Notes under the pieces: generated by a model
What the model was told of the DNA's origin: nothing
Seen by the model: only the letters and a program-made list of their open reading frames with translations
The model's database searches: none
Translations under genes and position numbers: made by a program
Shown: one piece after another, positions 45,973 through 56,265 of the stretch
Layout: each line of letters opens with the position of its first letter
Position numbering within the stretch: position 1 is the stretch's first letter
Assembly (NCBI GenBank): GCA_020746835.1
Contig: JAGPNK010000006.1
Span: forward strand, 1,736,001 to 1,800,000
DNA: 64,000 nt
Source of the DNA: Stachybotrys elegans
Lineage: Eukaryota; Ascomycota; Sordariomycetes; Hypocreales; Stachybotryaceae
Direction of reading: 5' to 3'

Positions 45973-46240
45973 GATGCATGATGGCTGTCTGGCTTGCTTG
46001 CTGTGTGTTGTCGAATGTCAATTCATTCATTCATCAAAGACGCGCCACACGCAGACGGCAGGTGAACCGCGTTGGCTTAGTCATCGCCATTACGGATGTG
46101 GTGGCTGCACAGTGCGCCGTGCCGCATTCATCGCACAGTATCCCACCAATGGCTTTTGCACAGAAATCGTCCCCCACGTTCGCCTCAGGAATCTGGTACC
46201 GGCTGATTGCGACTCAACGACAAGACCGCTGCTACCCATC
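45973..46240. promoter_or_regulatory. Bidirectional promoter, CENP-W / prefoldin 4
   Basis: Only 268 bases separate the two start codons on opposite strands, so both 5' leaders and promoters must lie here. It contains ATTCATTCATTCAT at about 46021-46034. Confidence 0.6.
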
Positions 46241-46840
46241 ATGGCGTCAATACTGCAGCGACGCATGGTAAGTGTCTCAAGAACCTCCCATGACACGGCC
46301 CCGCTAACCCTTGTGCCCAGCTGTCCAAGGAGGACGAGAATGGCGCTGACGAGGTGGAAGTCCGGCGAGAGGACCAAGACAAGATCAACAGATTCTCTCG
46401 GCTGCATCAACGGGAGCTGCTCCTCGAAGAGGAGCTCAAGACCAAAAACGTAGGTTGCCAAGACCATCACATTCTCTTGTCATCACTCGCTGACGGCCGC
46501 TGCAGAAGGAAAAGGAAGAGCTGGATGACCTGACGGTCGAGCTCGAGCTTGCCGACGAGGACGACAAGATTCCGTATGCACTGCCCATTCTCTTCTTCTG
46601 GTTCCCATCCAGCAGCCCCCTTGGACTGACCCATGCCACCTGTGTAGGTACAAGATTGGCGACGCTTTCTTCCACGTATCCCTGGAACAGGCCCAGGAGA
46701 TGCTCAGCACGGCCACGTCGCGCATTGAGGAGGACACGAGCGCCCTGGGGGACAAGATTGGCACGCTGCGTGAAGAGATGGACGAGCTCAAGGTCCAGCT
46801 GTATGCGAGATTCGGAAAGCAAATCAACCTGGAGACGTGA
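46241..46840 (+). CDS. Prefoldin subunit 4
   Basis: Beta-type subunit of the hexameric cytosolic chaperone prefoldin, which hands unfolded actin and tubulin to the CCT chaperonin. Exons: 46241-46267, 46321-46449, 46506-46573, 46648-46840, with introns of 53, 56 and 74 nt, all in phase; 138 aa, the usual size. The helices flank a beta-hairpin segment: EDQDKINRFSRLHQRELLLEEEL, then ELADEDDKIPYKIGDAFFHVSLEQAQEML, then a C-terminal coiled coil ending in LYARFGKQINLE, a signature of this subunit. The nine-codon first exon MASILQRRM is supported by a clean GTAAGT donor. It fires divergently from the CENP-W gene. Confidence 0.94.
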
Positions 46841-47700
46841 TATCACGGAGCACCCCCCTCCCCCTTTTCCCTCCTATCTCTGTTTCAAAGTATAACCTCC
46901 GCCCTCCTTTTCGTCATGTGTGTGCGTCTGGACAAAGGGCCACGACCTGCGTTTGTCATCTGCACGCCTCCCCCTTATCATCCGTCATGTCGAACGGGGA
47001 GTGGCGGGCAAGGACACAAGATAGATCCACCGTCATGGGTGCGACAACCTCTCGAGAATGCAATCTTCAAGTACCGGCATGAGACCAACAGGCGGGCGTA
47101 CCTTTAGCCATCCCATCGGTGATGAAATCGGCCTCGGCTCGCCAACGACTCCGGGAGTCGGCGGCGCCACCACCACCCACCACGACGCACTGCCGAGCCA
47201 AACACCCCAGACTGCCACACACCAACTTCCTACCCGATGGACGCTCCCCCGGCTCCGGAGCAGCATGTGGGGACTTTCGTGCCCCCCCCGTTCAAACAAA
47301 ACGAGCTTGTCATCGGCGCGCGCCCTGCCGCGGGGTTTGCAGTGCTACGCTTAAACCCGGAAGGGGGCTTGCAAACCAAACCAAACCTTCCCTTCACCTT
47401 GTTATTGATGCCCCACGCCATGTCCATTCTTCGGCGGCGCCTCTTCTTATTCCCCCCCCTCTGACCGCTTAACCTTCTATGACTAGATGTGGACGCCGTA
47501 GATCGGCAGGCAAAGTTACTTGGCCCCGTCCGGGAAACAACCATTCGTTCGCCTCTCTTGGACGTGGGACTATAAAATCTATAAAATCTGCCACTGCATT
47601 CGATTTCTAAGCCAAGCTTCCCCATTGTTCGTCGTGGAAATAGAGTCTCTCCTTTCCAAGTCTGTCCGTCGTCGTAATAGTAGTCAATGCTACCGCAAAC
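46841..47700. other. Intergenic, prefoldin 3' end and MFS promoter
   Basis: Tandem genes on the plus strand. Near the right end, at 47571-47588, two identical TATAAAATC boxes lie side by side about 115-130 bases before the transporter start. No gene seen otherwise. Confidence 0.6.
47571..47588 (+). promoter_or_regulatory. Duplicated TATA box of the MFS gene
   Basis: A perfect tandem pair of the nine-base TATAAAATC. Position (about 113-130 bases before the ATG) suits a fungal TATA element, and the duplication is visible directly. Confidence 0.6.
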
Positions 47701-49542
47701 ATGGCCACGGCTTCCCCTTCTTCACCTCATGAATGTAAGGCCCCCCTCATGGACGTCGGGTTGACATCAGCAAAGCTCACATATAATGGCCAGACCCCAC
47801 GCGGAGCAGCTCCTTCTCGGATGCCATTCATCCTGTAGATGACGTCGAAACCCAGTATGATCATGATGAGGAGACGGCAGGCAGAGGCATCGGCGCCTTG
47901 TACAACATCCGATCTCGCACCAGGAGCGAAGCCGACTACACGGTCATCAACTGGGACGTCAAAGATCCAGAGAACCCTTACAACTGGACCAACGTGAGCC
48001 CCTCTTCCCTACTCACAGCCTTGCAAAAGCGTATGCTTGACTGACACGCCTTGGGGAACAAAAACAACAGTCCAAAAAGGTCCTGGTCGTCCTCATCATC
48101 GTCCTCCTCGTCACCAACTCAACCATGGGCTCCGCCCTGCCTAGCATGGCCATGCCCAACATCGCCGCCGAGTTCCACGTCACCTCGCGCCTGCAGCTGC
48201 CCCTCCCCATCTCGCTCTACCTCGTCGGCTTCGTCGTCGGCGCCCTCATCTGGGGCCCCCTCAGCGAGCACTTTGGCCGCCGGAACCTGACCCTCGCCAC
48301 TCTCGGCTTCCTGGCAATATTCACCATGGCCTGTGCCCTTGCTCCCAGCTGGCCGGTTTTCCTCGTGTTCCGCCTCATCTGCGGCATCTTTGCTGCCTCT
48401 CCGATAGCCGTTGTTGCGGGAATCATGGCGGATATCTATGGTGAACCGAGGACGAGGGGACGAGCCTTTGCCATCTTCATGGCCGTAAGCCCAGCCCTGC
48501 CCTGCCCTGCCCCAGTGCAATCCATCGATATAGACTGACATACCTATCATAGACAACCGTTTTTGGACCCCTCTTTGCGCCCATAATATCCGGCTTCGTC
48601 GCTCCAGCCATCGGCTGGCGCTGGTCTTTCTGGATCGGCCTGATATGGGCCGGAGTGACCTTTGTCTTCACCCTGTTCCTCCCCGAGACATTTGGACCTA
48701 TTCTCCTTGCCCGCCGCGCCGCTAAGCGGCGCAAGAGTGACCCAGCATCCCGTATCGTTGCGCCTCGTGACCTCGAGAAGACGGACATGTCGCAGCTCCT
48801 GACTGTTGTCCTCCTCAGGCCCGTGCAGATGATGGTCTCGGAGCTCATTGTGATCACGTCGTGTGCTTACCTCGCCTACGCCTACGCCATCTTTTACATG
48901 TACTTCCAAGTCTTTCCTATTGTCTTTCGAGACCTCTATGGCCTGTCTCCCGGCGTGACTGGCCTCGTCTACTTGCCCATCGGCGGTGGTGCCCTGCTTG
49001 CTCTACCCGTCTTCTGGTACTGGGATCATGTCCTCTACACAGCCCAAGCTCGCGGGGCCGCCTGGACCAAACGTGAAGAGTACCGCCGCCTTCCTCTCGC
49101 GATTCTCGGCGGGCCAATGTTTGTCATCTCTCTCTTCTGGCTGGGCTACACTGCGCGGACGTCCATCTCCTTTGTTGTGCCCCTTCTCGCAGGAATTCCC
49201 TTCGGCATGGGCTACCTGCTCATTTTTATGGCCATATTGAACTACCTGACCGACGCGTACGAGATATATGCGGCATCCGCTAACTCGGCGTCCTCCTTCA
49301 CTCGCTCACTATTTGCCGTTGTGCTTCCTCTTGCTACGAGACCCATGTTTGAGAACCTAGGCATCTCCGGGGCCTGCTCCTTGCTTGGCGGACTCAGTGC
49401 CGTATTATGCATTATACCATTCGTATTCATCTGGAAAGGACCGTCGATAAGGGCAAGGTCGCGCTTCTGCATAGCCTTGAAGGAACAAAAAGAGATGGCG
49501 TTGAGGGAGGAGCTGCAGCGGGCAGAGAAGCAATTGAAATGA
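47701..49542 (+). CDS. MFS transporter, DHA1 (drug:H+ antiporter) family
   Basis: Proton-coupled plasma-membrane exporter of the 12-helix DHA1 family. The substrate (drug, polyamine or metabolite) cannot be told. Exons: 47701-47734, 47794-47993, 48071-48484, 48553-49542, with introns of 59-77 nt, in phase; 545 aa. A ~78-residue hydrophilic N-terminus contains VINWDVKDPENPYNW, the D-P-x-N-P-x-N-W motif common in fungal DHA1 transporters. Motif A is GPLSEHFGRR at about 140-149. A motif C-like element PLFAPIISGFVAP follows, then a central cytosolic loop rich in Arg/Lys (~270-300) and the second six-helix half with FGMGYLLIFMAILNYLTDAY. The C-terminus is a short charged coil. Its promoter has a duplicated TATA box. 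No neighbouring biosynthetic gene suggests a substrate. Confidence 0.93.
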
Positions 49543-49973
49543 GCCGCCACGAATAACTCCCGACAGTTCTTGGATAGGTGGTATATTTCAGGTATTAGGA
49601 GCTCGACTCATTAACTCATTTGTGGTATCGAAGTCACAAACCCGCATACAACGACTAATGTTACCAATCCTCCCTTCCATCCAGCTAGTAGTGTTGTTTC
49701 TGTCTCGTGCTCTAATATGAGCTTTGGAATATGACAATAACTATGTAATCATGACCGGTTTGGGCCTACCAACCACTCCAGTAGCGGTGTAGGTATTCAT
49801 GTCCACCACAAACCCCTGAATATCCATACCTCAACACGCTTCACGCCATCCGATGATACATACCAGCCAGCTTGAATCCCTGGGTCGATGCCTTCATTTT
49901 GTAAACCCATGTTGTTGTTAGTGAATCAAGGCAGTGAAAGATAGAAGCCAGAGTCTTTGCCACGTGTTGTCGA
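49543..49973. other. Convergent intergenic region
   Basis: Between the 3' ends of the MFS gene and the large minus-strand gene. Nothing recognised. Confidence 0.6.
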
Positions 49974-52898
49974 CTAAAATTTGAATGCGGTAGATACTGA
50001 ACGGCTAGGGGACACCAGTGTGTTCAGCCGGCCCTGAGTCTTGGGGCTTTTCATCCGGTAAGGTATTGTAACACTATGCCTGTGTAGGATTTGGACGTCT
50101 GACTCTCTCGAGCGCAAACTGGAAGCCTGGCTACGCCCTAGATCTTCGTTTTCCGGCTCGGCTGTCGTTACAAGGCCATATGACTGCTCAAGGGGCCTCC
50201 CCTTGAATGCACTGCGGTTGTCTCCCTTTACCTCGTCAGTATAATCCATTGCCTGATAGTAAACGTCTGTATCGTCTTCCGAGTTGGATGAGGATGCTTC
50301 CCCAATCTTTTGCATTCCTGCCAGACCAATTGATTTCTCCGCATCTCTGCCCTGGGTCTCCTGCTCCATCTTCTTGGTGGGGTTGTTCATGTCAAACCCC
50401 ATGTAGCTAGTTGGAGGGAGTAATCGTCCAAGGCCGGAGCGTATGGACTTCGCAAATTTCCCTGTCGATGTGCGAATATTCTTTCCTGTATCCTCGGATG
50501 CTGGACGTTCATGTAACTTGCGCAAGAAATGAGCACTATTCCTGTTCGTGTCCTGTTCGAGTGATGATGCAAGAAACAGACGGCTGCCTGGATTCTGCAT
50601 TTCTTGGAAGCTACTGTGATTCTTCATCCGATGGTTTTGAGTCCCCAAGTCTTCAGTTGTTTGTGTTCGAACCTCGGGGAAAACCTGGTATATGGACGTG
50701 ATGCTTTCGGCAGCTGTAGGGGTCAAGTAAAAGCCAGAGGAGGAGCCGTGAGACGACAGCGAGCTGTCCCAACCCGATGTCCTGTACCTTGATACGGCGC
50801 TTCTTCGCAGTCTTCTGCATGGTACCGTGTTCCAATTGCCGTCGTGGTGCAGAATAGCGACCTCCACGTCTTTCTTCCGAAACCTAGGTCTTCCCGCAAA
50901 AGCTCGCTGCCATGCCACAAGGGCATTTTCAGAGTTCAACAAAGACCGGCGACTGGTTTCTATAGCAGCCTGTTGGATGAAGGAGTTTGATGGAGTGGTT
51001 TCTTGGGCCGAGGAGCGTTCTGGTACAGACGTCGCACCGTCCACTAGTGCTCTCTGTTCTTCTTGAAAGCTTAGAGTCGTCCTTTTATTGGATACTCCTA
51101 CATTGGCAGAGCTCGGTCTAGACAGCTTGAGCGGCGACAGATGAATCATGGCTTTGAGCGATTCCCTTTTCGACGCCAGAGAGTGGCGTGGGGAGAATTC
51201 CTCTCGGAAGCGGCTTGTAACTGGCAAGGACGGCTTATATGTGAGAACGTCCTTGAAGCGTTGTCCAATCGATCGAAGTTCGGCTTCTCTTTCCCAGTAG
51301 CTAGCAGCATCAGAAGGAGTTGGCGAACATGCCTCCAAACTTGGCGAAGCTGAATCTCGGCGGGTGTCGATCGCGGGTGGCCTAGAAGCTTTCTTTAACG
51401 GGTTCTCTTCAAAGGGGTACTGACGCGAGTAGTCCCCGTCATCCAAATTCCCAATCCTGGAGGAGATGCTTCCTTCTAGATGAATCGTCAGCAATTGTAT
51501 CCATCTGAGGCAAGGTCCCCTACTTTGGAAGGGGCTGAACTGAATGCCCTGGAGGTCACGCAAGCTGAGCTTTGGAAGTTGAGATCGGGACCTGACAGGA
51601 CTAGGTTGAAAGCTGGGCATGGCTGATGGGTACTCAGAAGAGGAGTTGTCTCGAGGAGTAGCATATGCCATTGCCAGAGCATACGCCTCCTTCAGATCAG
51701 CATTCGTAGTTGAGGCAGAGTCAGAATCTCTGGGTGACTCGTCGGGTTCAGGTCTTCGGGCCGGTAATCTCGTGTCTCCATCCATTGACACCCTCTTGGA
51801 CTCGCTCAAATTCTGACTCTTTGGGGGCGATTCAGCTGTTGCAAATGTGTCCACGCTTTCGGTAGTTGCTATTTCAGCGAGCGTGTCCAAATCATCAGTT
51901 TTGCAGTTCTTGGTAGCTTCTGCATCAAGGATCATCGGTTTGTCGAACCCGATGGTTGAGTTGTCCCTCGACTGTAAGCCTTGGGCTATGAGCCATATAC
52001 CCAAAGCAGAATGTGTATCCCAGGATTGTTTGTCAGGAATTGGAGAATCGCTCTTTTCTGCCTTGCTTCCCGATTGCTTCGCACCAAAGGACAAGATGTT
52101 TGTTTTGTCTCCTTCGAAAACATTTGATACAGACAAGCGAGCTGTCGGTAGGTCAGAAAAAGAGTGGCGCTTGCTTCCGTCCGTCTTCCGGTCTGGAGAC
52201 ATGTCGGGTTGAGGGGTTCCGCATCCCACTGGACAGCTGTTTCGGCGGTAGGTCGGAGATCTCGCGAGGCTAGCACCTTGCTGCGAGTGAAGTAAGGGCT
52301 TGGTGACTGCATTATCGGGCACAACCACTTCGAACTCTATGTTATCCCGTGGTCCCGAAGTCAATATGGTTGTTTGCTTGCTTCCGGCGGCGTGTACCGT
52401 CTGGCCCTTTCCATTGTTCTTAGGGGTATCTTCGCTCTCTTCGCTCCTGATTTCCTCTTGGATTCTCTTGTGCATGAGACGCTTCAGTTCCGCTCGCCTG
52501 GCCAGCTGTTCGTCACTCTTCCCGATGGACAAGCGTGCACGATGTCTTGTCTTGTTGAAGATGGAAACTTGCCTCGATATACCAGAGCATATGACTTCCA
52601 GGGCCACATTGGCCATGGTCGCAGCTTTTCCGCCAGATTTATTTACGCAAAGGTCGGAATCATCGACGTTGGCTTCTTCTGGTTCCTCGAGGTCCTCATA
52701 GAGAATTGCGGCTGGAATTTCCGGCTGATCAACTGGTCGTCGAGAATATGAAGGGATGCCATCCTGGTTGCGTAGTACTTTTGGGGAGGCAGGTGTACGA
52801 AGGTTAGCAGGAAGCCCGATCCGGGTAGGCAGCTCATACCCCCGTTGGCGCGGCTTGTCGTTCTCGCAGGCGGGCTGGTGAAAGCAAAAGCAGGACAT
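49974..52898 (-). CDS. Large Ser-rich protein of unknown function
   Basis: Not recognised. The open frame continues to 53141, but I favour the ATG at 52898, which begins MSCFCFHQPACENDK: a cysteine-dense N-terminus that could be S-acylated. The 974 residues are mostly disordered and Ser/Arg/Pro-rich. A helical, basic patch lies at about residues 110-150 (ARRAELKRLMHKRIQEEIRS), an Ala-rich helix with KEAYALAMAYATP near the middle, and an aromatic segment SALGIWLIAQGLQ. At 51476-51523 a 48-nt stretch with GTAGGG donor, CTGAC branch site and CTAG acceptor looks like an in-frame intron; removing it gives FSPFQKGSISSRIGN (958 aa). No membrane segments or enzyme motifs were found. It is divergent to the AT-hook gene. 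Confidence 0.75.
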   Translation of the reverse strand: MSCFCFHQPACENDKPRQRGYELPTRIGLPANLRTPASPKVLRNQDGIPSYSRRPVDQPEIPAAILYEDLEEPEEANVDDSDLCVNKSGGKAATMANVALEVICSGISRQVSIFNKTRHRARLSIGKSDEQLARRAELKRLMHKRIQEEIRSEESEDTPKNNGKGQTVHAAGSKQTTILTSGPRDNIEFEVVVPDNAVTKPLLHSQQGASLARSPTYRRNSCPVGCGTPQPDMSPDRKTDGSKRHSFSDLPTARLSVSNVFEGDKTNILSFGAKQSGSKAEKSDSPIPDKQSWDTHSALGIWLIAQGLQSRDNSTIGFDKPMILDAEATKNCKTDDLDTLAEIATTESVDTFATAESPPKSQNLSESKRVSMDGDTRLPARRPEPDESPRDSDSASTTNADLKEAYALAMAYATPRDNSSSEYPSAMPSFQPSPVRSRSQLPKLSLRDLQGIQFSPFQSRGPCLRWIQLLTIHLEGSISSRIGNLDDGDYSRQYPFEENPLKKASRPPAIDTRRDSASPSLEACSPTPSDAASYWEREAELRSIGQRFKDVLTYKPSLPVTSRFREEFSPRHSLASKRESLKAMIHLSPLKLSRPSSANVGVSNKRTTLSFQEEQRALVDGATSVPERSSAQETTPSNSFIQQAAIETSRRSLLNSENALVAWQRAFAGRPRFRKKDVEVAILHHDGNWNTVPCRRLRRSAVSRYRTSGWDSSLSSHGSSSGFYLTPTAAESITSIYQVFPEVRTQTTEDLGTQNHRMKNHSSFQEMQNPGSRLFLASSLEQDTNRNSAHFLRKLHERPASEDTGKNIRTSTGKFAKSIRSGLGRLLPPTSYMGFDMNNPTKKMEQETQGRDAEKSIGLAGMQKIGEASSSNSEDDTDVYYQAMDYTDEVKGDNRSAFKGRPLEQSYGLVTTAEPENEDLGRSQASSLRSRESDVQILHRHSVTIPYRMKSPKTQGRLNTLVSPSRSVSTAFKF
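51476..51523 (-). other. Putative 48-nt frame-neutral intron
   Basis: Donor GTAGGG, branch-like GCTGAC and acceptor ATCTAG with typical spacing, inside the long open frame. The length is a multiple of three without a stop, so both spliced and retained forms stay in frame. The encoded insert (CLRWIQLLTIHLE-type, hydrophobic) contrasts with its disordered surroundings. Confidence 0.6.
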
Positions 52899-53842
52899 TG
52901 TCGTGAGACTTCCTGGCAGCTTGAATGTGGAGAAGTGAAAGCTGTTGGGCATCTGGTAGTTGGTTGCTCTGATTCGATCCGACCGAAGGATTGAGGATCC
53001 AAGGGTGTCCGTAATAGTCACACCATTTCGTTGTCTGGGCTTTTGGCGATCCTTGACGAGATGTGATGGTTCAAGGAGGGATGCAAGAACTACTTTTGAA
53101 CAGCCGAGTCCTGGATGTAGGAAGTATAAACATGCAAACATGTAATCGTGTGGGGGTTGTTCCTTCCAGACGACGTAACGAGGGAGGTGTCTTCCTCCCC
53201 GAAGGCGGCAGGAGGGAGCCCCCAGCCATCTTGCCCAGTTCTGCTTCTCTCCTGGTAGTTGGTGCCTACTAAGAGGTATGTAGTACTAGCTCGCACAACC
53301 TGTGATTCATGCATATAACATAACAGGAACGAACTCGAACAGCATGAATGCCGAATTTAGTCCCATCGTCCGAGTTACGCTCTGAGTTATGGAGCAAAGG
53401 TGCTTGTTCGTTGGAAAAGAAGCGCTGGTTGGTATAAATTAGGAGCATACCTTTGGTGCTTTTTATTTTACCGTGAGATGGCATCAATCTTAACCAGACT
53501 CTCTCCGCTGCACACGCATTTAACCACGTCGGGACACCGACACGAGTTGGCAACTTGGCGTTACTGAGAGAGGCCAGGATATTTGTAGCCATTAGACTTC
53601 CAGCAATTGTGGAATAGGATAACGAGATCTGATTGAGCTACCTGTTGCAAATTCGATTACCTTGTCTTGTCCATGTTACAGGGTAGCCACGCCGGCAGGG
53701 AGGAAGTGGAAATTAGATGACATTCACGTGATACCGCGTTCCAACACGCCCGCGTCCGCCAACGCGACTCCCGACATCTCTTAACCAAGACCAAGACCAG
53801 GATCAGAGACCGCACCCCATCTCCGCCTTTACGGCTCTCGAC
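52899..53842. other. Divergent promoter region, unknown gene / AT-hook gene
   Basis: About 0.94 kb between the chosen starts. The part 52899-53141 is open in frame with the minus-strand gene but lacks the composition of the rest. No other gene seen. Confidence 0.5.
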
Positions 53843-55437
53843 ATGGCCCGCGCCGTTATCGCGGACTCTGATGACGAGGGCGGTAACGACTACTCTCCCA
53901 TCCAAAGTCCCGGTCCACAGCCAGTTGTCGGTGCTGAGCAGATACAGCCCTTGAGCTATCCGGCACAATCTACAGAATCGACAGATCCTCTGTTTTTCCA
54001 GAGTGTATTCAACGAGCAGAATGAAGCAGCGGCAAACGTCTTCTATCAGACATATGAGAACCCTCATGCAGGACTCAATATCACGCAAGGTACGTGACTG
54101 TTTGGGTGAGGCATCTGTACACGCGGCTAACAGTATCAGACCAAGATGAGCTCCTCATGGGACACCAAGATGACGTTATGCTTTTACCAGCCTTGAATGC
54201 AACTGAAAAAGGATCGGGAAAGCCTTATGACCCATATGAGTTCCCCAGCAGTGCGGATGAGCCCACGAGGCGGGTTGAGCCAACACATGGCACGCATCAA
54301 TCCTCCAGCTCGAGAAGCGCGAAAAGGAGGAAGACGGAGAAATCGCAAGCTTCACAGGGCAATTTCAGCAAGCCTATCTCATACAAAGAGACAGGCCGCG
54401 AAGAAGACTATGGTATAGCAGGAGAGGACCCATTCGCACTGCCACCTACCCTGCCACCTACCCTGCCCATTGGCAGCAAGCCATCAATATACATTGCACC
54501 AGATGCTCTGACAAACAGCCAAAGGGAAATGTACTCATCAGTTACTGTACCATCGAGTCCCTCCCAGAACTGTCACAAACCGGGCGAAATGCGCCGTCAC
54601 GAATTGAAGCTGGACTCCAGCAGCATAGCAACCAACGTCAACACGCCACGCGATGAAAATTCAACGCCAAATCTCGCGAATGCGGCACCCCAGACGCAAA
54701 TGAGTCCACTGGCGACGAAAACGCTTAAGACTCGCCCAGACCAGAAAATGATTACCTCATCCCCAGACGTCATCTCTTCCACACACCCAGGAAAGCTCCA
54801 GCCGATGACAGGAGGAGAAGCAACAAGTCCACAGGAGATGAAATCTCTCGATGCGCAGCACGGGGATATAAAGGAAATGGCAACACCTTTGAAGGACACT
54901 CCGCTGGAGGAGAGTTCCAACACGACATCGGAGCCTGCACAAACAAAGAGGCCTCGAGGGCGCCCTAAAAAGTCCTCCGCCGAGGATCCCGCGCAAATCA
55001 CAGATGCAAAGGCGCCTCCAAGCACTGCCAAAAAGGCGCCAGCCCAAAAACGAAAGCGCGGCCGACCCAAAAAGTCCGACACAGCAGTCGAAGCGCAAGA
55101 CCAGCCAATGGATGAACCTGCGCCCGCACCCACGCCCGCACCCGAACCTGGCCCGCCGACGGACGTCAAAACGGGAGTCCATGATGAAAGTATTGCCGAT
55201 GATGCCAAGCCTTCATCAGCACTGGCAGAGCCAAGCTCGAATAGCAATAAATTACCCGTTGCTCAAGTTGAGGTCAAGACACCGACGAAACCACCGCCAG
55301 AGAAAACAGCGAGCGCCGGAGCGTCAACTGCGAAGAAGAACAAGGGTGTGCCAGCATCCGAGTCCAAGCCCATTTACCGGGTTGGACTCAGCAGAAAATC
55401 CAGGATAGCGCCTCTGCTGAAAGTAATCCGAAAATGA
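53843..55437 (+). CDS. AT-hook DNA-binding protein
   Basis: Nuclear protein of unclear role. Exons 53843-54089 and 54140-55437; the 50-nt intron has a CTAAC branch site; 514 aa. The N-terminus MARAVIADSDDEGGNDY is acidic and is followed by a segment with FFQSVFNEQNEAA. Then comes a long disordered Ser/Thr/Pro-rich part with a basic patch (SAKRRKTEK). Two AT-hooks are clear, KRPRGRPKKS and KRKRGRPKKS, about 40 residues apart in the C-terminal third, with a Pro/Ala-rich stretch after them. The extreme C-terminus KPIYRVGLSRKSRIAPLLKV is basic and looks like a conserved peptide, though I cannot name its partner. AT-hooks bind the minor groove of AT-rich DNA; a chromatin or DNA-repair role is possible but not shown. 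Confidence 0.85.
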
Positions 55438-56265
55438 AGCAGGATACCTACCTCCACTACTTGTGATTGTCAACTTTGCTTGGTGACGACGAATCCAGTG
55501 CGGATGGCGTTCCATTTTGAGCCGCATTTGGCCTGCAGCCCAAAATCTAAATCTCGAGAAGACGGACCCGTTATAAAGGTGACCTCTTAGCTCTTGATAT
55601 TACCGAGGTTGGTGAGGATGTAATCTCAGGTATGTTCCTCCAGAAATGAATGCATGATGCTATAGGTCTAACATGGACTAGTAGTAACTTGTGTAAATGT
55701 CCATACTTGGGAGAGTCGCTGGCTGGTGCATCACGTTGAATTTCACCCCAAGACAAGAGCACGGAGTCAAAGAGTGTCTGATATCTCAGTGGACTTGTAT
55801 TCCGGTGTGATTCCCCATACAGTAGGGCATTTATAACACAACATGATTGTATGACTCAAAAATGACCAATCCTTGCCCCAAGCCATGATCCGCCAATTTC
55901 GTTTACCTACTCGATCCGTCCTGATCGTCAATATAGCTCTGGAAAACTCCGATCCGTGCATATCAAATCCACAGCGCTCTTCATCAAGCTGTCGGTCCTA
56001 GAAAACATAGATGTGACCAACACGAAAGGCAAGCGGGACGGTGGAAGAAAGAGAGAGAGAGAGAGAAAGAAGGAAAAAACACGAAAGACTGAGATCGGAC
56101 AATAGAACCAAACGCCGTTTCATGATGCATATCCCCGCTCGGCCAGTTGGGCCGTAGATGTCCGACCTGGAGCTCAAGCAAATAGTAAACCAGGTGTGAA
56201 GAGAGAAAAAGAAGAAAGAAGAAAAGAGTTAGAGCGGCACGACCAGTGTGCCCTGGTGTTACATC
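55438..56265. other. Convergent intergenic region
   Basis: Between the 3' ends of the AT-hook gene and the carrier gene. A GAGA-rich tract lies at about 56049-56066. No gene seen. Confidence 0.6.

Noticed and set aside
52899..53141. N-terminal extension of the large unknown protein
   Set aside because: Open in frame, but its composition differs from the remainder; the ATG at 52898 is a better start. Not fully excluded.
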